Origin: Cladopsammia gracilis
Lineage: Eukaryota; Cnidaria; Anthozoa; Scleractinia; Dendrophylliidae
Direction of reading: 5' to 3'
Assembly (NCBI GenBank): GCA_022457155.1
Contig: JAJGOT010000038.1
Coordinates: 1,204,501 to 1,268,500, forward strand
DNA: 64,000 nucleotides
The notes beneath the pieces were generated by a model that saw nothing but the letters and a program-made list of their open reading frames with translations, searched no databases and was not told where the DNA came from. How positions within the stretch are numbered: position 1 is the stretch's first letter; every line of letters starts with the position of its first letter. A program made the translations under genes and the position numbers. Below are positions 10,426 to 22,539 of the stretch, in pieces.

Positions 10426-11099
10426 CATTTGTAGCTCGGTAAAAATATACACCTACAGCTAATTGAAAATTCGCTAGATCTTTTTGTTGACACATTTGGG
10501 CTGGCCAACTCTGTCTGTTCCTTTCCAACTAAGCTTTTAAATTGCCTGTATAATTATGTACTTGTTTGTTATCAATAAATATAGTTTGAACTTAACAAAG
10601 TGTGGTTTTATTGTTTTAGCGCGCGCGTGAAATTGGTTGCTTTGTTAATTTTCCTAGGTGTTAATTTTTCATGCAAATTTATAGTTCAGTATTCGCATAA
10701 TTAAAAGTTTGAACTTTGAAGCTACCGGAAAGTCAGTGATAAATAAAGAGTAGACATCGTCGATTAAAATACACCACAATTTATGGATCGAATGGCCTTC
10801 ATAAAACTACCAACTCATAGAATTGAATGGTGCAAAAACCATTTTTAACCAATCGTCTTCTAGAGAGAAACAATGTTTTATTAAGATTAACTTTTACAAA
10901 GAATAGACAGCGAACACTATAAAGACGAAAGCATATATCTACTCATCTCTGCAATATGATATAATTCTACAATACAATTATGTCATTGACAATAGACAAC
11001 AGCAGAAAAAAAAACACAGTCAAGACAGCTAAAACAGTTAAAATTTATCATATGTCGTATTTTTAACTCCTATGTCATACTTTACTGACTCGGGCAAGC
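10426..11099. other. No gene seen
   Basis: AT-rich flank containing AATAAA (10575) and a GCGCGCGC stretch near 10620. No coding signal was recognised. Confidence 0.5.
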
Positions 11100-11471
11100 T
11101 TGAACAGGCCCTCTAACCCTATTGTCTACGGCGATGACCTACTATTTACATATTACATCTCTTATTATGCAGATCCGCATGATCCGCCCGTCGTAAAACC
11201 CCCATTATATATACTACTAAAGCCAAATGAGAAAGATGATTCACCCTGTCTACCAAAAAAGAGAGCAAGCCTTGAAGGAAAAGAGGCAGAAAGTACCATT
11301 CTAAATCTCATGAAGGCACAACAAGGAGTCATCGAGAAAGCAGATGAGAAAGACGAACAGATGTTCGAGGCTTTGTTAAAATCCCAAAGCGACTCTCCAC
11401 AAAGATACCAGACACAAAGACACCAGGAATTTACTCTGTCCTGGGCAAACTGGGTGGATTTTCTCTTCTAA
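11100..11471 (+). CDS. ORF fragment with charged C-terminus; possible transposon DNA-binding protein
   Basis: A 123-codon open frame begins weakly (a TTG-type start, so probably an exon or pseudogene piece). Its second half (KKRASLEGKEAESTILNL followed by MKAQQGVIEKADEKDEQMFE) resembles the charged, coiled tail of Myb/SANT-like DNA-binding proteins that accompany Harbinger-type transposases. No Myb repeat is visible upstream, so this is only a suggestion. It lies about 350 bp upstream of an ISL2EU-like transposase relic and could belong to the same element. Confidence 0.35.
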   Translation: MNRPSNPIVYGDDLLFTYYISYYADPHDPPVVKPPLYILLKPNEKDDSPCLPKKRASLEGKEAESTILNLMKAQQGVIEKADEKDEQMFEALLKSQSDSPQRYQTQRHQEFTLSWANWVDFLF

Positions 11472-11819
11472 AAAAAAAGAAATGTTTTCTTAATGGTATA
11501 CAAAGGCACCAAGCGTGAATTTTAAACCATTTTATATACAATAGGACAGAGGAATGTTCACGTTTTTTTATTGATAGATTTAACTTTTACAAGGAAAATT
11601 CATGTGATATTATTGACTCTCATCATTTTTAAATGCTGCCATTAGGTATGGCCATGTTACAGTTTTGCATCAGTTATAGTACAGAACATTCACGAAAAAC
11701 TTGAAAGCTTGTATGATTATTATTGAACCTGTAAATTCAGAAATAGAAATTTTAATAAAAATAGAGTTTTATAGTCAAATGTTGTGATTAAATGGGGAGT
11801 ATTTAAAATCTCCAAAACG

Positions 11820-12965
11820 TGTTTATTCTTCGAGTGGAAATTCTAAAAGACAAACAACAGAAGCAAAGTCTAAAACACGGCTCCTCTCCAAACAGTTTTT
11901 CCCGCAGCTGATAACTGGTAGAAGCCAGGTCTTCAACAGTGAATCCAGTGAACCCAAAAATATAAACAAAATTATAATCTTAGTTGAGTTAAGAAAACAT
12001 ATTGAGGACCTTGAGGTAAAGCTTTTATCAGCTCAACAGGAGCTGACGAGTCTTCCTGGAGAGAAAAATGAACTGAAGGGAAAGCAAATTGAAAGATCAG
12101 TTGTGGATACAAACTTTTATATAGACCTTTCCAGTTATGCTACCTTTATGTGCATTTTTGAATATCTAAATTCTGGTGATGATGGCGAAAACATTTATCC
12201 TGGAATCAGAGGAGTTTTACAACTCAGACTTTAATGAGGAGGAAAACACCAAGAAACCAAGAGAGGACATTGCCAAAAACTTAAGCCCAGTTGAGGAATT
12301 TTTTATTGTTTTATGTTGCTTAAGAAAAGGGTTTTCTGAGACTAACCAAAATGGTGTTGCACAGTAAAATGTAAGAAGAATTTTCAACCCTTTGATAAAT
12401 TTCATTTATTTGAAATTTGGCCAAGTCTGTATTCTGCAAACTAAGACACCTGTACAAAATACTATGCCTGCAGATTCCAAGGAGAAATTCCCCTCAAGAA
12501 GGGTCATTATAGACTGTACAGAGGTTTTTACTGAAATAACAAGCAGCTTGCTTCTGAACTCTGAGCTGTTCAGCTCTTACAGTGTATATATAAGAATCGT
12601 GTGGCATTAAAAGCCCTGGTTGAAATTGCCCAAGTGGTGACATCACATTTATCAGCCAGCTTTACACAGGGAGTATTTCAGACAGGGAAGATGTTCTGCA
12701 AAGTGGCATATTGTTGCAGGCATATGAAGATGGTGATGCACTTATGGCTGACAAAGTTTCCAAATTTAAAGGCCCATGTTCACCCAATCTGCTTTGCGCA
12801 CACGGGCTGATTTTCGCAGATGGAAAATCCAAAAATCGACATGCCAGCCAATCATAACGCTACAATGAACAATCGAACTGTTTCAAAACAAAAACACAAG
12901 CGCGCAAAGCAGTTTGGGTGAACATGGGCCTTTAAGACATTTTACCCCTGGGTCCCGTGCCCTTA
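11820..12965 (+). pseudogene. ISL2EU-like (DDE_4 family) transposase relic
   Basis: Fragments in several frames follow the order of a DDE_Tnp_4-type transposase: a coiled N-terminal segment (LRKHIEDLEVKLLSAQQEL), FYIDLSSYATFMCIFEYL, SPVEEFFIVLCCLRKGFSE, INFIYLKFGQ, VIIDCTEVFTEI (the first catalytic Asp region), LLLNSELFSSY, and a degraded ALMADKVSKF...DILPLG stretch. The match to family motifs is from memory. Stops and frameshifts throughout show it is inactive. A 162-bp MITE (12770-12931) interrupts it just before DILPLG. Confidence 0.8.
12770..12931. mobile_element. piggyBac-like MITE, 162 bp, TTAA target site
   Basis: Ends are near-perfect inverted repeats of about 28 bp starting AGGCCCATGTTCACCC (12770 and 12931), flanked by TTAA at 12766-12769 and 12932-12935. 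TTAA duplication is the signature of piggyBac-type insertion. It sits inside the transposase relic. Confidence 0.85.
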
Positions 12966-14665
12966 ATTATTATTAAGAGGACAATTTAATTATTGTAGGA
13001 GCCACATAGTAGTGCCAATGAATAGGAGTTGTTTGTCCCCAGGTAAACTGCCTAAGTAAACACTAACTTAGGAAGCTAAAAAATCACACAAATTGTACTT
13101 GATCATAAGTGCTATGTTGTTGAACGATTCATTCACTTTTTCAGGAAGTAAAGGAAACTATGAAGGACTGTTTGAGAGTTTAATTTTTCCTAAGCTTAAT
13201 ATCTAGAATAACTATGCCTGTAAAACCACTCCACCAAGAAATACGAACATACCATAACATTAGCCCAACTTAATGGCACCTACTGTAGTCACAGTTTATT
13301 GCAAGGACCAAACATGACAAACATGGAAGCAGCTGGGGGACCCGACAACACAGGAAAGAAAATAAACAGTCAGTAGTCTTCTGTCCCCAATCACATTACA
13401 TTGCCTTCTTATCCTTTACAAAATAATGGCCTATCAAGTGGTCTTTGTAAGGGTGCATTTATTAACCACGGCTAAGTAACACAATGTCTGTAGCAAACAC
13501 GGGATCTATGTTTTTCATTAAGTGGATGCCAAGAAAAAGGCTCTTGCAGTGTTATGGAGGTGGTGGCGATCCACAACGCACCCTTTTATTACCCCAGATG
13601 ATCTTGTGAGGTATAGTCATACGTTAGGAGAACAGAAACACTGGATAGTTTATTTCTACTGGTGAGCTGCAGAACGTGCAGTTTTATGTGTCTTCCATAT
13701 ATTCATGCAAGATATTACCATTTTTTACCTAGCCCCCTGCATATCCCAGCTGATTTTATCAACAATTTCTGCATGGAGCAGGCTGGACAGACCTGCATTG
13801 AAGTTTGGATGAACACCAAGAAATTATTATAACAACTATGAAACTTTAATGCTTTAAAGATTTTGACTAGTATGTTGTTAGGGTTATAGCCTTGAAAAAC
13901 GATTTTTCATGTTTTTGGTCTGTTCATGGGCTGTAGGGAAAATGCATTTTGACTAAATTTCGGGAATTAAGAGATAACACCAAGCACTTAGTGCCCATGC
14001 CTCAGGTTGTAACAACTAAAAGATGAGCAATGGCACAAGTGCACATGCGAACGAATGCACTTTGTTAATAAATTGACAAATATGAATCCAAATTCTCAAG
14101 ATACCTGCTCTAAAATTTCTTTTGTTATGTTTGTGGGTCATTTTGAGCTTTTTTACAACGAAGAAATGTCGTAAAATGAATGCATGAAGCCATAGAACGA
14201 GTCTGTGAACAGGCCGCCATCTTGGATGCTTAGTAACCCAGCTAAGCTCGAACACCAGAAACAAGTAGCCAGAAGCGCATGCTCATGTCAAGTGTGCGGT
14301 TACCAAGTTTCTAGCGTCTTGTCAATTGATGAGCGATCTGTTTTCTTCAGAAGTAGTAGTAGTCATGGATTTCAAGCACAAAATAACTTCAAACTTGCAT
14401 GCATTGAGCGGGAAAATCGAACATTTCTAATGACAAATCCCTAATGTGAAGAATTCACACTCATAAAGGTAGGAACATGTATTTTGCTCGGAAAGTGAGA
14501 CCAAGATCGATTGTTGCTCCTTTACTGCAGTAAATGTCACTTCCATGTTAATCTCAGGGTGTCATTGTTATGCTAATTTTGTTATGAACCGACAGCTCTT
14601 GAGTTTTGGCCGGTGTATAAGACAAGGTTGATTTTTGGGGCAACCTATACACTGGAAAATATGGT
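12966..14665. other. No recognisable gene
   Basis: About 1.7 kb of AT-rich DNA. A GCCGCCATCTTGGATGC motif (about 14213) resembles a YY1 site in reverse. The 14205-14444 open frame has no family resemblance I know. The stretch may hold a decayed tail of the ISL2EU-like element. Confidence 0.45.
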
Positions 14666-14965
14666 ATAATTACAGATTATGCAAGAGCCTCTTACAGCCC
14701 AATGTATAATTAATTATTATAGCGTGAAAGCCCGCGTGATATCTCCTAATTCCTAGCTGACGAGGAGTGCTCAGTGGCATGCGAGGCGTTATGGGACTGG
14801 GGGGCATGGTCACATGCCCTCTGTTTCATTCACATTTCTGTAAACATTTCATTGTTTTGGAGTGAAATAAAGTGGTGTTAAATTGTTATATCTCGCCTCC
14901 TTTATCTTTGTATAATTCATATTATACCTCACGCCACAAGCAGCCCTTGCATAATCTGTAATTAT
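14666..14965. mobile_element. MITE, about 300 bp
   Basis: Inverted termini ATAATTACAGATTATGCAAG (14666 on) and its complement ending at 14965, with extension into an imperfect GGGCT/GAGCC pair. No coding capacity is present. Confidence 0.7.
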
Positions 14966-15279
14966 TTAAGTATGAGATTGAGATTTAAGAAAAATAAAAG
15001 TAGACTTCTCAAGTTACATTTCCACAGTCTGAGATTTTCTTAAATTAATTGTTGGCACTTATTACTGACCAAATTCTGATCTATAAAGTTCTCCTTCATA
15101 TATGCGTAATATCATTGGAACTTTGAAGAGTGGACTAAAAAATCATTCACACAATCCCTAGATTTTTGTACAGCTAAATGGCAGATTGGGTCTAATTCAT
15201 ATTGATGAACATAGGCAAACTTCATATACATTGCAAATAATTAGTCTTTAATTTCCTCTCTCCGGAACCATAGGTCTTA

Positions 15280-16300
15280 ACTATCATTGTGTTACTGTCT
15301 TTCCTTTCCTTTTTGAAGGGCCTTTTGATGGCATGGACCTTAAGGTACATTCCCCTTTGGAATTATCTGACTGAGGGGTCAATTACAATTGTGCAAAAAG
15401 TTATGAGTTGCCTTTCTTCTGGCCCAAACCAAGTGGATAAGAGGCCTGGCCTATACCCTTCTTGCCAATGCCATGGTAAGTTCAGATTCTCTCTTTATTG
15501 TCACCAGTCAAATTTGCCTTGAAATAATTACAAAAAAATAAGAGCTGTTAAAATTATGACTGACTGTAATCGAGTTATCAAACTCAGTTGTGTGGGGCAC
15601 ATCCAGAAACATCTTGGCGAAGCACTTTATGGTTATTAAAAATCTTCTGCAAAGGTGGAAGATGGGAAACCTGTTAAGAGTAGAAATGGGAGGCTAAATT
15701 TCATCAACTGAAGAATGAGATAAAGCTGTGCAGCAAATGAGAAGAGAAATAAAGGCTGGCCTTTATCACTGTTTGAGGTTGTCAGCAAAGGAGAGGCATC
15801 AATACTGCCCTGCAAACTCTTGGTGCAAGTACAAGAAGGGGCTACCATGTGCAGACAAACCTCATCATCTTGATGCTTGTTTCGAGAAACATGTTGAACC
15901 CCTCTATGACCGCCTTAGTGTACCAGCTCCCCTTGTCAGGTGTTTGCCAGTGTACACACAGAATTCAAATTATCAATGCCCTAGTGTGGAATGAGTTACC
16001 CCAAAGTAAATAGCAAAGCAGAAAGAGGATCTTAATGGCAGCATGTGCTGCCATATTGCACTTCAGCCATGGTGCTTCAAAGAAGGAGCAAATTATGTCA
16101 AAGGCTGGATTGCAAGTTGGACATCACACAAAGAGAGAAGTTAAGAGGGATGTTAAAAGAGTGAAACATATCCATAAGAGAGTAGAAAAGCAATTCCAAA
16201 AATACGAAACTGTCAGAAAGCAAGCCAGGCAGAGAGATGAAGAGTTAACACTTAACAAACCGAGGTGTCGCATATGAAGCAGGTGGCTTCAATGATCTTG
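15280..16300 (+). pseudogene. Mutator-like transposase relic
   Basis: Broken frames resemble the Mutator-like transposase domain proteins of cnidarians and arthropods: TDCNRVIKLSCVGHIQKHLG at 15558, then HQYCPANSWCKYKKGLP (the SWCxY signature), EPLYDRLSVPAPLVRCLPVYTQN and WNELPQSK. After a frameshift, a C-terminal part has GLQVGHHTKREVKRDVKRV. At least three stops or frameshifts separate the parts, and the catalytic N-terminal half is poorly preserved. Family name is from memory of the conserved strings. Confidence 0.65.
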
Positions 16301-16499
16301 GAATCTGCAGCCACTGCCAAGAAAGAAGATAAAGCATTGAAATGAAATACAAACTGCTCCCTGCTGTTATAATTTGTGTTTAAAACAACATTATAGGTTA
16401 AGAAGTAAAGACAGCAATTGACAAAATGGAGAAAATTTTCACAGTGTTTGCACTTTTGTAAGTGTTTAACAGCACTTTCTTAAAAAAGACTGCAGTCTT

Positions 16500-17140
16500 T
16501 TTTGGCCAGAAAGTCAAGCGTCCATGACAGAAACTTGGCTGGGTACAAACTGGTACAAATACTGCCAGTCAATGCAAGAGCCAAACAGAGTAAAGCAGTT
16601 GGAGTTCAGTGAGAAGTGCCTGAGAGAGAATGAACAATTTGATGATGTGATCTTCACTGATGAATGTTCAGTTCTGATGGAAAATCACAGCAAGGTCACT
16701 TTCTATCATAAATTGGAACAGCCAAAGATAGAGTCGACTGAAGCACCATCTGAAAGTGTAGTTTGTATGGGAATCTCCAAAAGAGGACCCACAAGGCTGA
16801 TGGTTTTGGAAGGCATTTTGGATGCTGAATTCTACAAATCAGAAATTCTTACCAACAGGTTGCTGCCATTCCTTCACAAAACCTTCCCTGAAGGTCATAG
16901 ATTCCAGCAAGAAAACGACCCAAAGCATACAAGCCATCATACTTGAAACTTCATGGAAGACAACGGTATCCCTGAATCCCCAGACTTGAACATCATTAAC
17001 TGCTGTGGCACGAACTAAAGCATTTCCTAAATCATGAAGCCGCATACCAAAGAAGAGCTGGTCAACAAATATGTAATTTCTGACAAAATTATTATTCTGA
17101 CAGCACAGTACAGCAGCTCGCTTGTCTTCAAGGGACAGCT
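16500..17140 (+). pseudogene. Tc1-like transposase relic
   Basis: The 16524-16946 frame gives NRVKQLEFSEKCLRENEQF, VIFTDECSV (first catalytic Asp), CMGISKRGPTRLMVLEGI, FYKSEILTNRLLPFLHKT and RFQQENDPKHTS (second Asp). After a stop, NFMEDNGIPESPDLN carries the third-motif region, and then HELKHFLNHE-like and KEELVNK-like pieces occur in shifted frames. This is the DDE_3 order of Tc1 transposases. The N-terminal paired-type helices are missing and several stops occur, so it is inactive. Confidence 0.85.
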
Positions 17141-17210
17141 CAGGACTATTTAAGGTTTTGGCAGGAGATATGTCTTTATGCTCGTACGTTTTCTGCAATG
17201 GTATTTTGTT

Positions 17211-17600
17211 TACGCATTGCGTACCGCATTCAGGCGTGTTTCACACGCTCTATCGTTTGCTGCATTACAAAAATACATTGATCACATATTTGCCTTCACT
17301 TTAGGACAGTTCAGTGCCTATTTTTCGACCGTCACTTAGTTTTTTTCTTATTATTTGTCCAAGGACTGAGAGGCTTCCAAAGTTTCCATCGCTTCCAAGG
17401 CCATTAAGCGTCGCAACAAAGTCAATAGAATTGCCGACAAATCTGAAGCTGGTTGGGCGGCTGTTGATGAATACTTGTCAGACGAAGTTGCTTAGGGGTC
17501 TGACAACGAAAAGAAAATCTGTGCTGCAGAAGAGAGCCTTAAAGAAAAAGAACAAACACCAAACGCCCATGTTGCCCCGAAGGCAGGACAGAAGTTGAGT
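17211..17600 (+). pseudogene. 5' leader and gag fragment of a DIRS/PAT-type element
   Basis: A leader containing CATTCAGGCGTGTTTCACACG and TTTGCCTTCACTTTAGGACAG is followed by a decayed gag. The gag part (RIADKSEAGWAAVDEYLSDE...GSDNEKK) is clearly related to the gag of the well-preserved element at 47147-47945 (RLADKSAAGWDLVNEYLSDE). A TAG interrupts it. Downstream the element is split by a hAT-like insertion. Confidence 0.75.
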
Positions 17601-17866
17601 ATTTTTGTTTGTTACAACATTCTTTTATTTTTTCACTTTGCCCATTCTTTATTGTCTTTATTGTTTTTCAGGTCAAATATTATGGGCACTGCTGTACCTA
17701 TTCCTACCATATACAATAAATTCATTGTTATTGTTATATGTTGTGTGTTTATGAGAGAGAGTTTAGAGCATAAATAAAATACTTGCTCGCAAAAAGAATG
17801 TTTATGTCTTTCCTCGGCTTGTTATGTTTTAGTTGTGTTATGAGAGGGACTGGTTTGGGGGAGGAC

Positions 17867-18848
17867 CAGGCGGTGTGCGTCACGACTTGCATTGCCCCAT
17901 GGGTTAATTTGTGGAGAGGCTCATTTTCCCTTCGTCTCGATGGAGTGAGCATCTCCTACATTTGCTTTATTTAGCCTGAATTTAAATCTAGCGCCTTTTC
18001 TTTGGTAAAGTAATCAAATCTACAAGTCTACAAACGCAAAAAGACTTCGTAAAGGCTGGTTTTTCTTTTTCTCAGCGACACTATTCTGATTTGAATCGAA
18101 ACATGCATTCCGTTAATAAACAAGACAACCGGAAAGATCAAATTTATGCACGGGTCAACGCCATGAGGCCTGAATCACGCAAAGACCGCTCTACGTGTTA
18201 TACAGAACAAACACTGCAAACGCCGCCAAAAGATGTCACTCAGAACATCAAAACCTGTAAAAGTTTGAATGTTTTCTTCCTTCAACTATAATTGAGGAAA
18301 AATAGGCCGAAAAAAGATCAAACAAGAAGATGATAAAGGACGCGCGTGACCGCCGCGTGGGCGCAGAAAATTATTGTTTCTCACCAGGAGACCTAGGCGA
18401 ATTGGTGAACTTATCAATTTTGAACGGCTTCAACCAAGAAAACTAAAAGGGGTAGACCCGGGTAGACCCCGAAATTCTCAAAGAAAGGCTAAATTAACTG
18501 CATGTCCCAAATTATTGACGAAAAACAAACGTGTAAAGGAATGAGAAGTCTAAGAAAAGGTGTGAAAGTTCAGTTTACGATAATGTGGCAATCGAACCGA
18601 GTAGGTTTACTTTGAGATCAGCTAAGGCAGTCATTGTGCTCGAATGTAACATTTAATTGTAGCCATGACAAAGAAGGGATATCTCTCTTTAATTCTGCCT
18701 GAAAACATTTTTAATTGGCATCACTGAAATCCTTGAAAAGAAACAATTTTTTCAACTCCACGCGCTGAAATAGCTTCTTGTTTGCCGCGGGGACTATTGT
18801 TTAAACAACGGCTTGCTATTGGTCAAATCTCGTGACGCACACCGCCTG
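17867..18848. mobile_element. Non-autonomous hAT-like element, 982 bp
   Basis: Termini are inverted copies of CAGGCGGTGTGCGTCACGA (17867-17885 and 18830-18848). Flanks GGGGAGGAC (17858-17866) and GGGGTGGAC (18849-18857) match at 8 of 9 positions, consistent with an 8-9 bp hAT-type target duplication. No transposase is encoded. Confidence 0.7.
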
Positions 18849-19163
18849 GGGGTGGACCCAATGAGTATAGGTGCATTTCCCCTCTAAGAATATCTGCTTG
18901 TCATGCAATCCTAAAAGACACGTGTGTCATTCATCTCGGGTCAGCTTGATGTCAAGATGTGCTTTGGTTATTCCCTCCTCCTCCCCTAACCAAGTCCTCG
19001 TTTATTTAAGGTGTCTAGTAATAATTATGGTATTCACCAATTTCTGCGTTTGTAGTGCCCTCACCCTTACTGGACCACATGATTTATCAATCATTTTTAG
19101 ATGAAATTTGATATAAAAATAAATCTGGCTATGAGCCTGTGCTCAAAGCCATGAAAGTCCAAC

Positions 19164-19560
19164 ATGCGTTCTGCATTCAGGCGTGTTTCGCACGCTCTAT
19201 TGTTTGCCGTATTACATTAATACGTTCATTGCGTATTTGCCTTCACTTTAGGACAGTTCAGTGCCTATTTTTCGACCGTCAGTTTTATGTTCCCTCCATT
19301 TCCTATAGGCCATCACACGTTCAGCACCATTATCTGGCTTTGCATCTGTCGCCTCTATTTCACCAGGGAAACTTCAGTAATTTTCGTCCTCAAATGTTGA
19401 AGAACAGTTTTGGGAGAAGCCGGGATGACATCTGCTTTGCGTGCGGCAAGACCGGCCACTGGAGGGTCAATCGCCCAAGCACCAACTTGTATTTCACAGC
19501 CGGATCATCGTACAAACAGCTCCCCAACAAAAACAGCGGTGCTACTGGGCAGCAGTGACT
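19164..19560 (+). pseudogene. Second leader copy and gag zinc-knuckle fragment
   Basis: The leader at 19164-19293 repeats the one at 17211-17333 (shared GACAGTTCAGTGCCTATTTT and CATTCAGGCGTGTTTC). It is followed by a gag piece with a zinc knuckle, CFACGKTGHWRVNRP, in which the last cysteine is replaced. The knuckle corresponds to CFACGRQGHWRSQCP in the element at 47 kb. The gag is internally deleted. Confidence 0.7.
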
Positions 19561-19619
19561 CCATATCTAAGCATAAAACAGAGAACCTCTTGAAGGTATT
19601 TTAGATTATGACCCTGTTT

Positions 19620-22285
19620 TCGAGGAATGTTTTGAATTTGAAGTCTCCCAGCAGTACTCCAACAGTTACGGGTACACTCAGAGCTCATTATAAATTTTAT
19701 CAGAAAATTTAGGGGCAAGTGATTTCATCTTTCGTATTATTGATAAGGGTTATAACATCCCATTTATCGCTGTTCCTCAGAAGGCTTTTTTGGGCAACAA
19801 CAGCTCAGCCCTTACGCATGCTGATTTTGTATTGGAAGCTATTCAGGAGCTCTGTCATTCAGGCTTGGTCATTGAGGTTCCCAGTACCCCACCATGTTGT
19901 CAATCCCCTATCTGTTTCCATACAGAGTTCTGGTTAGAAGAGGTTGATTCTGGACCTCAGGCATGTTAATAACCACATAATAACCACATTTGGAAACAGA
20001 AATTCAAATTTGAGGACATTAGGAATGCTTGCATTTATCTTCCATTTGATCATCTCATATTTAAATTTGACCTAAAATCTGGCTACCATCACATTGATAT
20101 TTTGCAAGAGGACCAAACTTAACTAGGGTTTTCTTGGGTCGTTAATGGTGTCAGGAAGTTTTTTTGTTTTTACAGTTCCCCCCTTTGGGTTACCTCAGCT
20201 CAATATTTTTCAACTAAGGTGGTTCGTGTTCTTGCCAGATACTGGAGGAGTCATGTTGTTAGAATTACAGTCTACCTTGATGACTGACTTGGTTCTGCCC
20301 GTGATTTCGCTCGCTGTGAAGCTGCCTCCAAAATCACTTACATTTTTTGTTTCCTCCCCAATGACAGTAAATCGATTTGGCAGCCCACCTCGTGTTTAGT
20401 ATGGTTGGGTTATTGTATTGATTTGTCCAGTCACATCATTTCCATCCCCTCAGAAAGGATTCTCAGCGCCGAGCAGGTTATTGACTCAATTTGTTCTCAG
20501 TATCCTTCATGTACTGATAGAAAACTGGCCCAGTTTGTTCGTAAGATTACCTCTATTGGCTTTGTATTTGGTAATGTCACTCATATAATGACCAGGTATT
20601 CCCATTTTGATATTTTGCGGAGTTCTACTTGGGATAACAAAATTTATCTGTCAGTTTCAACTTTGCTTAACAGTAAGTGTCTGTTGTCCTTACAGTCACA
20701 TTACCATGTATGCTATTCAGATGCAAGTTCTACAGGTTGTGCCAGTTACATTCCAGAACTCGGAAACACCATTTCTCACAAAATGTGGAATGTTGAGGAA
20801 ACCCAGAAGAGCTCCTCTTACAGAGAACTCAAAGCCATTTCCCTGGGTCTGGAGTCATTTTTACATTTAGTAAAAGGGCACACTATTAAATGGTATACTG
20901 ACAATCAGGGTGTCTCTAGAATGGTTGAAGTGGGAAGTATGAAAGAAGACTTGCAATATCTTACCCCACACATTTTCAGCATGTTTGCTTAACAGCATCA
21001 GGTTGGAAGTCGAATGGATCCCAAGATCGGCTAATGACAGAGCTGATTTTCTGAGTAAAGTCATGGATTACGATGATTGGCATGCCAAGAGGGATTATAT
21101 CCTTATGACCAAGGGCAATTTGGGTCCTCATTCTGTGGACCAGTTTACAAATCATGAAAATACTCAGTTGCCCCATTTTAACAGCAGGTTCTGGTGCCCG
21201 GGAACAGAGGCAGTCGATGCTTTTTCTGCTTCTTGGGCGGGAAAATTTAATTGGCTCGTTCCACCTATTTTTCTCTTCTCTAGAGTTCTCAACCACCTTG
21301 TCAGGGTGTTCATTAGGCATCGGAGATCGGAGAATTCTCCGTCTACTATGCAGAATTCTCCGGCTAAATTTCGATGGCAATATGTAGCTAGCTTCGCTCT
21401 TTCATAATATTCTCCTGTTACTTTACACTATTCTCCTGCTACTACAATTCTTAATGAAAACCCTGCCTTGTTGGTTCTGGGGGTTGGGGCACTCTTGTTG
21501 TCCACGTTTGGCCTTCCGCCCCTTTTTGGACTATGATTTTTTACAGACAAAGGGTTTGTCTCCCATGTTCTCTGATTTTTTCGAGATCCCCATGGGTACT
21601 GATGTTTTCCTTTTGGGAAACTACCAAGATGCCCTCTTTGGATCACCCAATTTCCATCCAGAGGTCCTGTTTTTGAGACTGCAGTTAGGGCTTGACATTG
21701 CCCCCTTTTGCCATATAAGGGTAGCACTGCAGTCTGAGTACAGAGGACTTTTTCAGACGTTTTTGCGGGTGTTTGATTCTGGGACCATCTGCACCCTTAG
21801 TATAAGTTTTTGCAGCATGTTTTTGCTCTGGGACCACCTAGACCCCTTTTTAGTTGATTTTCATGTTTTTCGTTGATTTGTTGTTGATTTAGCTTTTTGT
21901 CCGTTTTTCTCTGTTTTTTCCTTCAGATGTTTAAGCGGCAGCCAGTTGGACAACCCTGCGAGAAGCTTTGGCTCTTTGCTTTTACTGCTCTAGCCTATAA
22001 TACAATTATCAATTATTGTAAAATGTTTTGTAAGTTTAAGGCTTGGTACTTGCATTGCACCAGGGAGTTCTCTTTTCTCCCAGCTTCTCCCATTTAAGTT
22101 TCCTCATATCTCCATATCTTAGTGGAGGAGCTACCTCAGCAGCAAATCTGAATCTTCCAGATCAACTTTTCAAAGTCCATGGCAGGTGGAAATCTGACTC
22201 GGCTAAAGATGGCAATGTTCACGACAAAGTCAACTCACATCTGCCACACCTTTGCACATTGGGATTTAATTTAGGTTGTTAGTAA
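19620..22285 (+). pseudogene. DIRS/PAT-type pol and recombinase relic
   Basis: Fragments are in the order seen in the 47-51 kb element. The RT covers about 19700-20400, with many frame changes. RNase H (20405-20992) has CYSDASSTG, SSYRELKAIS and WYTDNQG. The methyltransferase-like part (20985-21290) has GPHSVDQFTNHENTQLP, FNSRFWCPG and NWLVPP. About 150 bp of foreign sequence with repeated AATTCTCC then interrupts it (about 21305-21460). A recombinase relic follows: SFRYN-type N-terminal piece at 21925-22095, then GGATSAANLNLPDQLFKVHG and HGRWKSDSAKDG at 22120-22280. The HxxR motif is lost. No terminal repeats were found on the 3' side. Confidence 0.8.
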
Positions 22286-22539
22286 AACACGTAACGGGTA
22301 ACGGCGTAACGAGAATCGGCGTAACAAGATTTTGTTTTTTTTTTTCATTTTCTTTCTCATTTCATTGTTTGATTTCATTTATGGAATAAACATAAGTGAT
22401 CAAGGATTTAATTAGGGCAAACAGAATCGTATTTGGCGTATTTCATCTAAGATTTTCGGTGTTTTTCTATTAGCATCCCTACGATTTATGTAAGTGGATT
22501 TTTCACCATTTAAGGCTTGGTTGTGCGTATTCTTTGTAG

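Noticed and set aside
14205..14444. 79-codon ORF starting near a YY1-like motif
   Set aside because: No homology recognised and no splice or polyadenylation context; likely chance.
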